NCBI GenBank assembly: GCA_947176515.1
Contig: CAMWQZ010000054.1
Location: 1-6,967, forward strand
Reading direction: 5' to 3'
DNA length: 6,967 nucleotides
DNA from: an uncultured Bacteroidales bacterium
GTDB taxonomy: Bacteria; Bacteroidota; Bacteroidia; Bacteroidales; Muribaculaceae
A model generated the notes under the pieces. That model did not search any database, was not told where the DNA came from, and saw nothing but the letters and a program-made list of their open reading frames with translations. Position 1 is the first letter of the stretch. Each line of letters starts with the position of its first letter. A program made the position numbers and the translations under genes. This document shows positions 1-6,890 of the stretch, in pieces.

Positions 1-585
1 CACACAGGGGTGAGAGCCCTCGGTATAATCGAAATTGCCGGTACGTGTCTCTTCTTTTTTATATTCGAGGCGAGCTCCGTTAGTAGTACCGCTAACAGTG
101 ACAACGAGGTCATCGCCAAGCAGCGGAGTGAGCTTCTCAGAGAAGGTGACCTGCACGCCGACTGAGGCAAACTTACAGATAATTGTGCCGGCGTCGCATA
201 CTTTGTCCTTTTCGATTTTGATATCCTGTGAACCGAGATAATAAGGAGCATCAAACGCAGCCTTGGCCACTTTGTGAGATTCAACCTTAATTGTATACTC
301 TCCCACTGGAAGGTCAACTACGCCTGGGAGCTCTTCAAATCTCTTGTTTAGAACAGAGCGCTTGGTTGACTTGTCAGTAATCGTAACGATATAGTTTGAA
401 ACATCGACTGTCTGAACAGCACGGCTCTCGGACTCAGACTTTGATTCATCAACCGAAACATCGAAATTAGTAAATGACAATTTACCATAACTATCGGGTT
501 CAGAACCATATTTATGGTCATCGCAAGCCGAGAAAAGAACAATCGCGGCTAATGACGCTAAAAGTGATAATATCTTATTTTTCAT
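1..585 (-). CDS. DUF4493-type lipoprotein, N-terminal 195 residues (truncated by window edge)
   Basis: The reading frame is open from an ATG at 585-583 to the left edge without a stop; the C-terminus lies outside the window. It starts MKNKILSLLASLAAIVLFSAC, a short basic and hydrophobic lipoprotein signal peptide with a relaxed lipobox (F-S-A-C) at Cys21. The acidic residues right after the Cys (C-D-D) resemble Bacteroidota surface-export signals. Residues about 39-160 look like the DUF4493 fold: an LPVGEYTIKVES strand motif, then an aromatic-rich FDAPYYLGSQDIKI stretch, aligning by eye with FPIGDYTVEVAYG and YYDSQDVKI in the upstream neighbour. The two are therefore probably paralogous in this domain. 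It starts 20 bases after the upstream lipoprotein gene stops, so the two are likely cotranscribed. Lipidation is inferred and the biochemical role is unknown; a surface or outer-membrane location is inference. Confidence is high that it is a gene, moderate for the family. Confidence 0.85.
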   Translation of the reverse strand, partial: MKNKILSLLASLAAIVLFSACDDHKYGSEPDSYGKLSFTNFDVSVDESKSESESRAVQTVDVSNYIVTITDKSTKRSVLNKRFEELPGVVDLPVGEYTIKVESHKVAKAAFDAPYYLGSQDIKIEKDKVCDAGTIICKFASVGVQVTFSEKLTPLLGDDLVVTVSGTTNGARLEYKKEETRTGNFDYTEGSHPCV

Positions 586-605
586 TTGCTTAAAATATTC
601 AATTA

Positions 606-1710
606 TTAATAGATGAGCTCAATATCGTCGATATAGAGTTCTGAACCAACATATTCGCCACCTGAGGTATTATTACTACCTGGTGTATGCCAGAATTTAG
701 TGTCTTTATTAAGCGCTTTAGGATTTTCAGAAGACTTAAATATTACACTAATTTTAGCGGCTTTATTTGTGTTATAGTCATATAAAAGAGGGATAGATAT
801 TTTTTCGTAAGCAGATTTTTCTCCGAGTTCTACCCTATTAGTTGATATAACATTATTATTTTCATCATAGATTGTAACTTCAGCAGAACCGTAATCACCA
901 TTACCTGCAGACACTACATCATAATGATAATAAAACTGGACGGCTGAAGGTCGTGAATTAAATGAATACCCATAAGAAGGAGCACCATTAATATACTTAC
1001 CCAAATAAAGCTCTCCAACTGTGACATTTTCACAAGTTGCAAATCCTGCATTATCTTTTAAATTAAATGCAGTTGCTCCATTTGCAGTATTTCCCTTACC
1101 CCAACCAACAGTTCTTATCAAAGCAGCATTATTACCTGAATGCGATTTATCAGAATGCAGGGTAGCATCTCCATTCGTATGTCCATCAAAGCGTCTTGCG
1201 GTGCCAACTCCACCACCATCTGCCGAAGAGTAATTACTTCTACCATTTGCCGGTATGGTTCCTGACGTAGCTTTATACGACGCTCCTCCTGTTATAGCAG
1301 CAGAACCAATACCAGAGCCATATGTCGATATAGTTAATTCGTTAACCGTGGACCATGCATTATGATTGTCAATTTTCCATAGGTATTGCAAATCCCCTTT
1401 TTTCTCTGAACTCCAATCTTCAAAACCAGCATCAGGTAATGGAGTAGCATTTTCGGTAATAAAATTCACTGGAACACAATAAATATCTGGATTATTAAAT
1501 GTGATTGAAATCTCATTAGTCATACCTGGATTTAGACCACTAACCAAATAAATATCCTCAGCAATTTTACTTGTAGACAACACCTTATTACCATTTGAAG
1601 TCAATGTAAACTTAGGATTAATCAATTGCGTAAGCTCTACGTTATACAAGTGTTCACTGGTAAACGTGATATAAGCCTTTGTTGCAAAAATATTATTCGA
1701 GTATACAGTC
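606..1710. other. Low-G+C segment forming the 3' part of the large lipoprotein gene
   Basis: Hand counts give about 36% G+C over 661-1680, with many 60-base lines at 28-35%, against about 49% over 1741-2520. The change is abrupt: 9 of 30 bases are G/C in 1681-1710 and 17 of 30 in 1711-1740. Codon choice shifts with it, from ATC/GTC/GAC-type codons to ATT/AAT/AAA-type. A Gly/Ala-rich stretch (1141-1320) reaches about 48% because of its amino-acid content. Toward the left, composition recovers inside the downstream gene (40% at 361-540, over 50% at 61-180). The boundary falls around residue 503, between two Ig-like domains, consistent with module exchange. The extent is approximate. Confidence 0.6.
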
Positions 1711-3227
1711 GGAATCACACCGTGGCGAGGAATAGTCAGTTCTGGGGAGCGGCGGCCGTTGATTTCGGCTCTGATAACAGCGTCGTATTCTTCGGAGGGA
1801 AGGTCTGAGAGGTGAACTCGGAAATTATTGCCCGAAATATGGGTGATACTTTTGATGGTCAAGGGTTCATACGTGCCTCGGCCATTTTTATACTCGAACT
1901 TAACAAGCTCAGTCGGATCTCCGCCATTGAACGACATGTCTACCTCAACATCTGTATCGAAAATCTTGAGGTAAGAGGGGTTGAGCAGAGAAAGTTCGAC
2001 AGGGAGCACCTCAATGGAGAAAGAAACGGGTTCAGACTCCTTGGAGTATTTATCTTTGGCTACGAAGGTGAAAGTGCTGACGTTCTTATTGATAATATCG
2101 TTGTCGAGATTTTCGATAGAATTGATTATGGCAGTCATGTCGATAACAGCGAGATCTCCGGGCTGATTCCAGATGCCGTGGCAGTCAAGACCATATTGCT
2201 TGTACTTGCCCTGCTGTCCCTGCTCGAGGGATAGAAGCTCGACACCGTCGGGGTCGGTAGCAGCCTCCCAAGCGGCCCTGCGGCCGAGGAAGGTTGATTG
2301 AGCCTTGAAGTTAACAGCTGCAAGACCGCCTTTAGCGATAAAGGTCACCTTTATGGGGTCACCTGAATAAGTACCTTCGACTACAGTAATCTTACCTTCG
2401 GCCTGAACACCCTCGAGAACTATTTCGGGAGCCGGGGCCTCGACAACATCGTCGGAGATGTCGACTTCGATAACTTCTTCAGTGACATTGTCATCGATGA
2501 CAACACTGAGAGAGGCAGAGCCAAGCGAACCTTCGTTAACGTCGAGGGTTACAGTATAACGACCGCGCGCCTTGGTGACAAAGTTGGCAGCCTCTACGTT
2601 GTGAATCCATGTGCCATTATATTTTTCGATATCGACAAGAACCTTTGTGCGGCCAGGGACGATTAGCGATGAGCGAGTCTCGGGTTTGTCGTCGTTATAA
2701 ACGTAAGTAATGCCGTTGCCAGTCGACGAGATAAGGTCGACTGAGCCGGACTTGATATAGTGCTCGAAAGCATCGGTGTATTTTATATTGACGATGGCAT
2801 GAGTACGCGACGCAGTGAGCTCGACCGGAGTAGCAGCGCCCTCTAAGATTTTGACGTCCTGAGAGTCATAATACGCGGCGATGACCTTATTGTCGAAGCC
2901 TTCGGCCTCGCGGTCGCCATAAGCAACCTCAACGGTGTAATCACCAATCGGGAACTGCTCTTCTTCAGGATTAAAGTCGCTAAAGCTTTCCCAAGTCTGA
3001 TTGAAAGAGCCATCGGAAGAGGTAACGGTGAGAGATAAATCATCGGTGGTGATATCGCCACCGGCTTTAGTAATCACATCCATGCCCAGGAAGCCGGCGT
3101 CGACACCAACCAAGGGGGCGATAGAGCCTTTACCGCTCTTGCCACCGGCCGGATCTTCGCCGCACGAGCTCAGAGAGAGTGAGCCCACGAGGAGGAGCAT
3201 GCCCGGAAATAAAAGATTCTTTTTCAT
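606..3227 (-). CDS. Large lipoprotein with DUF4493-like N-terminus and PCMD (putative carbohydrate metabolism domain) C-terminus
   Basis: This 873-residue protein begins MKKNLLFPGMLLLVG and has a textbook lipobox L-S-S-C at Cys22, followed by Gly-Glu-Asp. Residues about 38-250 look like DUF4493: SFSDFNPEE, then FPIGDYTVEVAYG, then YYDSQDVKI. Residues about 255-410 and 411-500 are beta-rich Ig-like segments, and 505-595 another. Residues about 597-873 match the PCMD pattern: an opening FEDW, a W at about 617, a central GELYLGKY, NSRPSAVQFYYHYD at about 757-770, and a closing GSELYIDDIELIY. Family knowledge: such proteins are Bacteroidota cell-envelope lipoproteins and the domain name is a structural guess, so no enzyme activity is assigned. 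It is first in a minus-strand pair with another DUF4493 lipoprotein. Base composition changes near residue 503 (see separate entry). The start is fixed by the signal peptide. There is no Shine-Dalgarno sequence, as usual in this phylum. Confidence 0.9.
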   Translation of the reverse strand: MKKNLLFPGMLLLVGSLSLSSCGEDPAGGKSGKGSIAPLVGVDAGFLGMDVITKAGGDITTDDLSLTVTSSDGSFNQTWESFSDFNPEEEQFPIGDYTVEVAYGDREAEGFDNKVIAAYYDSQDVKILEGAATPVELTASRTHAIVNIKYTDAFEHYIKSGSVDLISSTGNGITYVYNDDKPETRSSLIVPGRTKVLVDIEKYNGTWIHNVEAANFVTKARGRYTVTLDVNEGSLGSASLSVVIDDNVTEEVIEVDISDDVVEAPAPEIVLEGVQAEGKITVVEGTYSGDPIKVTFIAKGGLAAVNFKAQSTFLGRRAAWEAATDPDGVELLSLEQGQQGKYKQYGLDCHGIWNQPGDLAVIDMTAIINSIENLDNDIINKNVSTFTFVAKDKYSKESEPVSFSIEVLPVELSLLNPSYLKIFDTDVEVDMSFNGGDPTELVKFEYKNGRGTYEPLTIKSITHISGNNFRVHLSDLPSEEYDAVIRAEINGRRSPELTIPRHGVIPTVYSNNIFATKAYITFTSEHLYNVELTQLINPKFTLTSNGNKVLSTSKIAEDIYLVSGLNPGMTNEISITFNNPDIYCVPVNFITENATPLPDAGFEDWSSEKKGDLQYLWKIDNHNAWSTVNELTISTYGSGIGSAAITGGASYKATSGTIPANGRSNYSSADGGGVGTARRFDGHTNGDATLHSDKSHSGNNAALIRTVGWGKGNTANGATAFNLKDNAGFATCENVTVGELYLGKYINGAPSYGYSFNSRPSAVQFYYHYDVVSAGNGDYGSAEVTIYDENNNVISTNRVELGEKSAYEKISIPLLYDYNTNKAAKISVIFKSSENPKALNKDTKFWHTPGSNNTSGGEYVGSELYIDDIELIY

Positions 3228-3312
3228 TAGCAGAAATATGAATGAATTAATGTTGTTCTATGTTAGTCGTTAATAGGATAGTTTTCGGGCCTATACTATA
3301 TATTTAATCACG

Positions 3313-3320
3313 CAAAGATA
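3313..3320 (-). promoter_or_regulatory. Putative -7 element of the lipoprotein operon promoter
   Basis: Read on the minus strand the site is TATCTTTG, an exact match to the Bacteroidota primary-sigma -7 consensus TAnnTTTG. A start of transcription a few bases downstream would leave a leader of about 80 bases before the ATG at 3227, with no upstream ATG in it. No good TTTG -33 element is seen 19-21 bases upstream (the sequence there is close to CCTT), so the promoter may be weak or activator-dependent. Confidence 0.5.
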
Positions 3321-3336
3321 TAAAAATAATTTTGAA

Positions 3337-3378
3337 ATGAAGGATTAAAAATGGAAAATGAGGGATGAAGAATAAAAA
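3337..3378. repeat. Degenerate array of six 7-base units between the divergent promoters
   Basis: The sequence divides without gaps into ATGAAGG, ATTAAAA, ATGGAAA, ATGAGGG, ATGAAGA and ATAAAAA. All six begin AT, four begin ATG, and every unit is purine-rich after the T. It ends two bases before the putative -33 element of mutL. It has the same unit length as the array inside mutL but a different unit sequence. Chance contribution from AT-rich, purine-biased sequence cannot be excluded. Confidence 0.5.
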
Positions 3379-3380
3379 TG

Positions 3381-3412
3381 ATTGTGGGGATGTCGGCTTT
3401 TTTGTAACTTTG
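3381..3412 (+). promoter_or_regulatory. Putative mutL promoter (-33 ATTG, -7 TAACTTTG)
   Basis: TAACTTTG at 3405-3412 fits TAnnTTTG exactly. ATTG at 3381-3384 lies 20 bases upstream and differs by one base from the TTTG -33 consensus, with spacing inside the expected 19-21. Transcription would begin near 3418, leaving a leader of only about 16 bases before the ATG at 3434. Such a start position leaves little leader ahead of the alternative TTG at 3425 and favours the ATG. Confidence 0.6.
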
Positions 3413-3433
3413 TAATCATAATATTTGACAGTA

Positions 3434-5338
3434 ATGGCGGCAAGCGATATCATAAAACTACTCCCAGACTCGGTGGCTAATCAGATAGCTGCCGGTGAGG
3501 TGATACAGCGTCCGGCTTCGGTAGTCAAGGAGTTGGTGGAGAATGCTATTGATGCCGGCGCGACGGATATCAGCATAATCATCAAGGATGCAGGTCGCAC
3601 GCTGATTCAGGTTGTGGACAACGGTAGCGGCATGTCGCCCACCGATGCGCGTATGGCTTTTGAACGGCACGCAACGAGCAAGATAGCCGCTGCTGACGAC
3701 CTCTACACGCTACACACCATGGGTTTCCGCGGCGAGGCGCTGGCATCGATTGCCGCAGTGGCGCAGATAGAGCTGCGCACTATGAGACCAGGCGACAGCA
3801 TCGGCAGCAGGCTAACCATAGCAGCGTCGAAGGTGGAGAGCCAGGAAGCATGTGCGTGTGTGCCAGGAACCAATCTGATGGTAAAAAATCTGTTTGCCTA
3901 TCTGCCAGTGCGCCGTAAGTTCTTAAAGAAAGATTCAGTCGAATTAGGGCATATCGTGCATGAGTTCGAGCGCCTGGCACTGGTCAACACTAACGTAGAC
4001 TTCACACTAATACATAATGATGTGACGCTTCATCGCCTGTTGCATGGATCTTTGAGACAGCGGATAGGCGAGCTATTCGGAAAGTCGATGGAGAAACAAA
4101 TAATACCTCTATCGACCGAGACTTCACTGGTAAGGCTGTCGGGCTATGTGGGACTGCCACAGTTCGCACGCCGCCGAGGGGCTCACCAATATTTCTTTGT
4201 AAATGGCCGCAATATGCGACATCCCTACTTCCATAGCGCCGTGATGAGCTGTTTTGCTCCGCTAATAGCCGCCGACATGCAGCCGTCGTATTTTATTAAT
4301 TTTGAAGTGGAGCCAGACCGTATCGACGTGAATATACACCCTCAGAAACATGAAATCAAATTTGAGGATGAGCAGGGAATATGGCAGATACTCGTGGCTG
4401 CCATCAAGGAGGCGATGGGCAAGACCAATGCCGCCGGAGCGATAGACTTCAACGTTGACAACGCGCCTGAAATACCTACATTTACCCCTGACGCCCAGGC
4501 TAAGGCAACGGTAGATTTCGACGAGAGTTATAACCCGTTTGAGACAATGCACAGTGCACCTAACACAATGCACAATGCACAATGCACAATGCACAATCGG
4601 GCGGTGGATTGGGACAGCCTTTCGAACAACTTTAAGCGCGAGCGAAATGCTTCGCTTGAGGAAGTGAGGAGCGCGCTCAACATCATGGAACAATCGCGAC
4701 CGCAAGTAAGACAATTGGGTCTTGACGAGTTGCCTGACCAGGAAAACGAACTAATAAGAACTGACAGCAGTCAGCCGACAGGGTCGTATATCACTATCGC
4801 TAACCGATATATAGCTACACCCGTGCGCGACGGCCTGATGTTAATTGACAGACATAGGGCGCATGTCAGGGTGCTATATGAACGGATTATGAACTGCATA
4901 GCCGATGGCCCAATTGCGACTCAACGGCTTATCTTCCCCGAAACTGTGACTCTAAGCGCAAGCGAAGACCTTGTGTTGGCTTCAACCTGCGACTCGCTAT
5001 CGAGATTAGGTTTTGACATTTCGCCGCTTGGCGACTGCACATGGGCTATCAACGGCATGCCGTCGGCACTCAGCGCTGCGTCGCCAGTGGACTCAATCAG
5101 AGATATAATCGGCCGAGTGGCTCAGACGGGGGAGTTGCCCGACACCGAGCTATTTGCAGCCATTGCCACTGCTATGGCGCGCACGGCGGCAGTAAACGTA
5201 AACAACCGATTGGGCGAGGCGGAAACGGATATGCTGGTGGCAGACCTGTTCAAGACCTCTTCGCCTAACTATACGCCCGACGGACAAATAATAGTGACAA
5301 CCATAGGCCTTGAAGAATTAGGCCGTCTTTTTAACTAA
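3434..5338 (+). CDS. mutL: DNA mismatch repair protein MutL (634 residues)
   Basis: MutL couples mismatch recognition by MutS to strand excision in the cytoplasm. All N-terminal GHKL ATPase motifs are present: ELVENAIDAGA (Glu33 catalytic base, Asn37 for Mg), DNGSGM (Asp62), ERHATSKI at 77-84 and GFRGEAL at 97-103. A second, S5-like domain follows to about residue 335. A probably disordered linker spans about 340-450 and contains the 7-base repeat array (residues 371-388). The C-terminal dimerization domain fills about 455-634. Where endonuclease-type MutL proteins have DQHA(x)2E(x)4E, this one reads DRHRAHVRVLYE (472-483), and near 611-618 PNYTPDGQ stands where a CPHGRP-like motif would be, so nuclease activity looks absent. 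An in-frame TTG lies nine bases upstream, but the ATG gives MAASDIIKLLPDSVANQIAAGE, close to the family N-terminus. The next gene follows after five bases, suggesting an operon. Confidence 0.97.
   Translation: MAASDIIKLLPDSVANQIAAGEVIQRPASVVKELVENAIDAGATDISIIIKDAGRTLIQVVDNGSGMSPTDARMAFERHATSKIAAADDLYTLHTMGFRGEALASIAAVAQIELRTMRPGDSIGSRLTIAASKVESQEACACVPGTNLMVKNLFAYLPVRRKFLKKDSVELGHIVHEFERLALVNTNVDFTLIHNDVTLHRLLHGSLRQRIGELFGKSMEKQIIPLSTETSLVRLSGYVGLPQFARRRGAHQYFFVNGRNMRHPYFHSAVMSCFAPLIAADMQPSYFINFEVEPDRIDVNIHPQKHEIKFEDEQGIWQILVAAIKEAMGKTNAAGAIDFNVDNAPEIPTFTPDAQAKATVDFDESYNPFETMHSAPNTMHNAQCTMHNRAVDWDSLSNNFKRERNASLEEVRSALNIMEQSRPQVRQLGLDELPDQENELIRTDSSQPTGSYITIANRYIATPVRDGLMLIDRHRAHVRVLYERIMNCIADGPIATQRLIFPETVTLSASEDLVLASTCDSLSRLGFDISPLGDCTWAINGMPSALSAASPVDSIRDIIGRVAQTGELPDTELFAAIATAMARTAAVNVNNRLGEAETDMLVADLFKTSSPNYTPDGQIIVTTIGLEELGRLFN
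4543..4597 (+). repeat. Heptanucleotide tandem repeat array inside mutL
   Basis: The array reads in continuous 7-base register: GACAATG, CACAGTG, CACCTAA, four perfect CACAATG units (4564-4591), and a final CACAAT. It is translated as repeats of the H-N-A-Q-C-T-M cycle, visible as TMHSAPNTMHNAQCTMHN, in the interdomain linker. Because 7 is not a multiple of 3, one unit gained or lost shifts the frame. The +1 frame then meets TGA at 4665-4667 and the +2 frame TAA at 4633-4635. The repeat itself has no stop in any forward frame. Cys, Met and His are unusual in a MutL linker, so the DNA repeat rather than the peptide looks like the origin. Confidence 0.93.
5306..5332 (+). terminator. Weak terminator-like hairpin in the 3' end of mutL
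   Basis: GGCCT (5306-5310) pairs with AGGCC (5320-5324) across a nine-base loop and is followed by GTC and five T residues (5328-5332). This is the layout of an intrinsic terminator, although the 5-bp stem is short. It lies just before the mutL stop codon and ahead of the regulator gene, so at most it would reduce readthrough. It may be a coincidence of coding sequence. Confidence 0.25.
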
Positions 5339-5343
5339 TCCAC

Positions 5344-6879
5344 ATGAGAACGCTGACCGTACTGTTATCCGCGGTAATATGTTTCGTGGCCATGGCTTCG
5401 GAGTCAGCTTATGACGCGATAAAGCGTCTTGACCGCGCACTGGACATGCGTCAGCAATATATCGACCGCCGACAACATACAATTGATTCTCTAAAAAGGG
5501 ATTACGAGAAAGGACGAGAGACAGCCAAGCTGATTGACATCGGCGACGCATATAGCCTGTTTGAAAATGACTCGGCGCTATATTACTACGAGCGCGCGAT
5601 GGAAATAGCGTCAGCGCGCGACGACAGTGTGGCCGCAAGCCTGAAATATGCGTCACTGCTTCCACTCGCCGGACTACACGAAGCGGCACATAATATATAT
5701 GAGGCGACAGACACATCGCGACTCGACGATGAGTTGATGAAACTTTATCATGAATCTGGGCGCCAACTTTACAGCTATCTCGCGTCGGCGTATAATGACT
5801 ATGAGCCATATCGCAAGGCTTGTACTGAAAAGTCGCTCGTGCATCAGGCGCGACTGCTTGAAATGCTTGACAAGACCAGCGACGACTATCTGTTCAATTT
5901 AGGGGAATACTATTTCATAAATGGAGACAGCGTCCGAGCCGAAGCCCTGTTGGGACAACTTGTGGAGCAGTCGGATGACCGCCGCCTACTGGCAAGAGCT
6001 AATCACCACCTTTCGGCTATGGCTCACAGCCGGGGTGATGAGGATGCATACCGCAGCCGACTGGCCGCATCGGCGATAGCCGACATCGAGTCTGCGACCC
6101 TCGAGGTGATGTCGCTGCAGGAACTCGGTGATGCACTATATGAAGAAGGCGACATCGAGCACTCTTACCGCTACTTGTCGACCGCTCTCGACAATGCTGT
6201 GAAATGTGGCGCGCGTATGCGCATGGTCGAATCGTCGCGCAGCTTGCCACTAATCGCCAAAGCACACAATGACCAGATAGCGACATGGCGGACGTGGATC
6301 TATATAATCATGGGGATAATGGCTCTATTATTGCTCGGATTGGGCATAAGTCTCGCTACGCTTTATAAGGAAATGAAACATCTCGACAAGATGCAGCAGC
6401 GGCTAAGGCTCGCCAACAGCAGCAAAGATGTGTATATCAGCCGATTTTTACAGTTATGCTCAATCTATATGGATAAACTTAATGCTTTCTGTAAAATCAC
6501 CGAGCGTAAGATTTCTGCCGGAAAGGCCGACGAGCTTTACCGTATGACGAAGTCGGGAAAGTTTATCGAAGAGCAGAGCGCAGATTTCTACAATGTGTTT
6601 GACGATGCTTTCCTTCATCTGTATCCCGACTTTGCAGCACAAGTAAATGCATTACTGAAACCAGATTGTCAAATCACGCTTAATGACGGCGAGCGTCTTA
6701 ACACCGACCTACGCATACTTGCAATCAAACGTATGGGCATCGACGACGCTGCGAGCATAGCTCAGATATTAAACTATTCGCTGAACACAATATATGCCTA
6801 TCGCAATAGGTTGAAAGCACGGGCTATTGATCGCGAGAATTTCGAGGAAAATGTTATGAAAATCACTCCTCAAACATAA
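5344..6879 (+). CDS. TPR-containing, single-transmembrane regulator with C-terminal HTH-like region (DUF6377-type)
   Basis: The 511-residue protein has a signal peptide (MRTLTVLLSAVICFVAMA, cleavage likely after Ala18) and then a helical, probably periplasmic region. TPR-like helix pairs lie around 62-95 (IDIGDAYSLFENDSALYYYERAMEIA) in part, 181-215 and 254-288 (LGDALYEEGDIEHSYRYLSTAL). A strong transmembrane helix spans about 316-340, followed by a coiled-coil stretch (343-360). The C-terminus, ILAIKRMGIDDAASIAQIL then NYSLNTIYAYRNRLKARA, looks like a LuxR/DUF6377-style helix-turn-helix (about 456-494). Inference: it senses something in the periplasm and acts on DNA or RNA polymerase from the membrane; relatives often sit beside TonB-receptor/SusD loci. 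It starts five bases after mutL stops and no promoter element is visible in that gap, so it is probably cotranscribed with mutL. The ligand and targets are unknown. The family name is from memory of its sequence pattern. Confidence 0.85.
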   Translation: MRTLTVLLSAVICFVAMASESAYDAIKRLDRALDMRQQYIDRRQHTIDSLKRDYEKGRETAKLIDIGDAYSLFENDSALYYYERAMEIASARDDSVAASLKYASLLPLAGLHEAAHNIYEATDTSRLDDELMKLYHESGRQLYSYLASAYNDYEPYRKACTEKSLVHQARLLEMLDKTSDDYLFNLGEYYFINGDSVRAEALLGQLVEQSDDRRLLARANHHLSAMAHSRGDEDAYRSRLAASAIADIESATLEVMSLQELGDALYEEGDIEHSYRYLSTALDNAVKCGARMRMVESSRSLPLIAKAHNDQIATWRTWIYIIMGIMALLLLGLGISLATLYKEMKHLDKMQQRLRLANSSKDVYISRFLQLCSIYMDKLNAFCKITERKISAGKADELYRMTKSGKFIEEQSADFYNVFDDAFLHLYPDFAAQVNALLKPDCQITLNDGERLNTDLRILAIKRMGIDDAASIAQILNYSLNTIYAYRNRLKARAIDRENFEENVMKITPQT

Positions 6880-6890
6880 AAGATTTTATG
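6875..6890. repeat. 16-base palindrome over the regulator stop codon
   Basis: CATAAAA (6875-6881) and TTTTATG (6884-6890) are perfect inverted arms of seven bases around a GA centre, overlapping the TAA at 6877-6879. The AT-only pairing and two-base spacer make a stable RNA hairpin unlikely, so if functional it would more likely be a protein-binding dyad than a terminator. Confidence 0.45.

Noticed and set aside
1812..2234. Open frame of 140 codons on the plus strand
   Set aside because: It is antisense to the clearly coding large lipoprotein and has no family-like sequence or promoter.
3425..3433. TTG codon three codons upstream as the mutL start
   Set aside because: The ATG at 3434 gives an N-terminus that starts close to the ATPase domain as in the family, and the predicted transcription start near 3418 leaves almost no leader for the TTG.
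4543..4597. Repeat array considered as a CRISPR or an insertion sequence end
   Set aside because: Seven-base units have no spacers between them, no cas genes or transposase lie nearby, and there is no target-site duplication. A microsatellite-like tandem repeat explains it.
4262..4714. Minus-strand open frame of 150 codons across the mutL repeat array
   Set aside because: It is antisense to conserved mutL sequence. The Cys/His/Val-rich part is only the reverse reading of the 7-base repeat, which is open in all frames.
5318..5809. Open frame of 163 codons on the minus strand
   Set aside because: It lies antisense to the regulator's signal peptide and TPR region, and its composition (many Arg, His, Ser, Cys) is that of a shadow frame.
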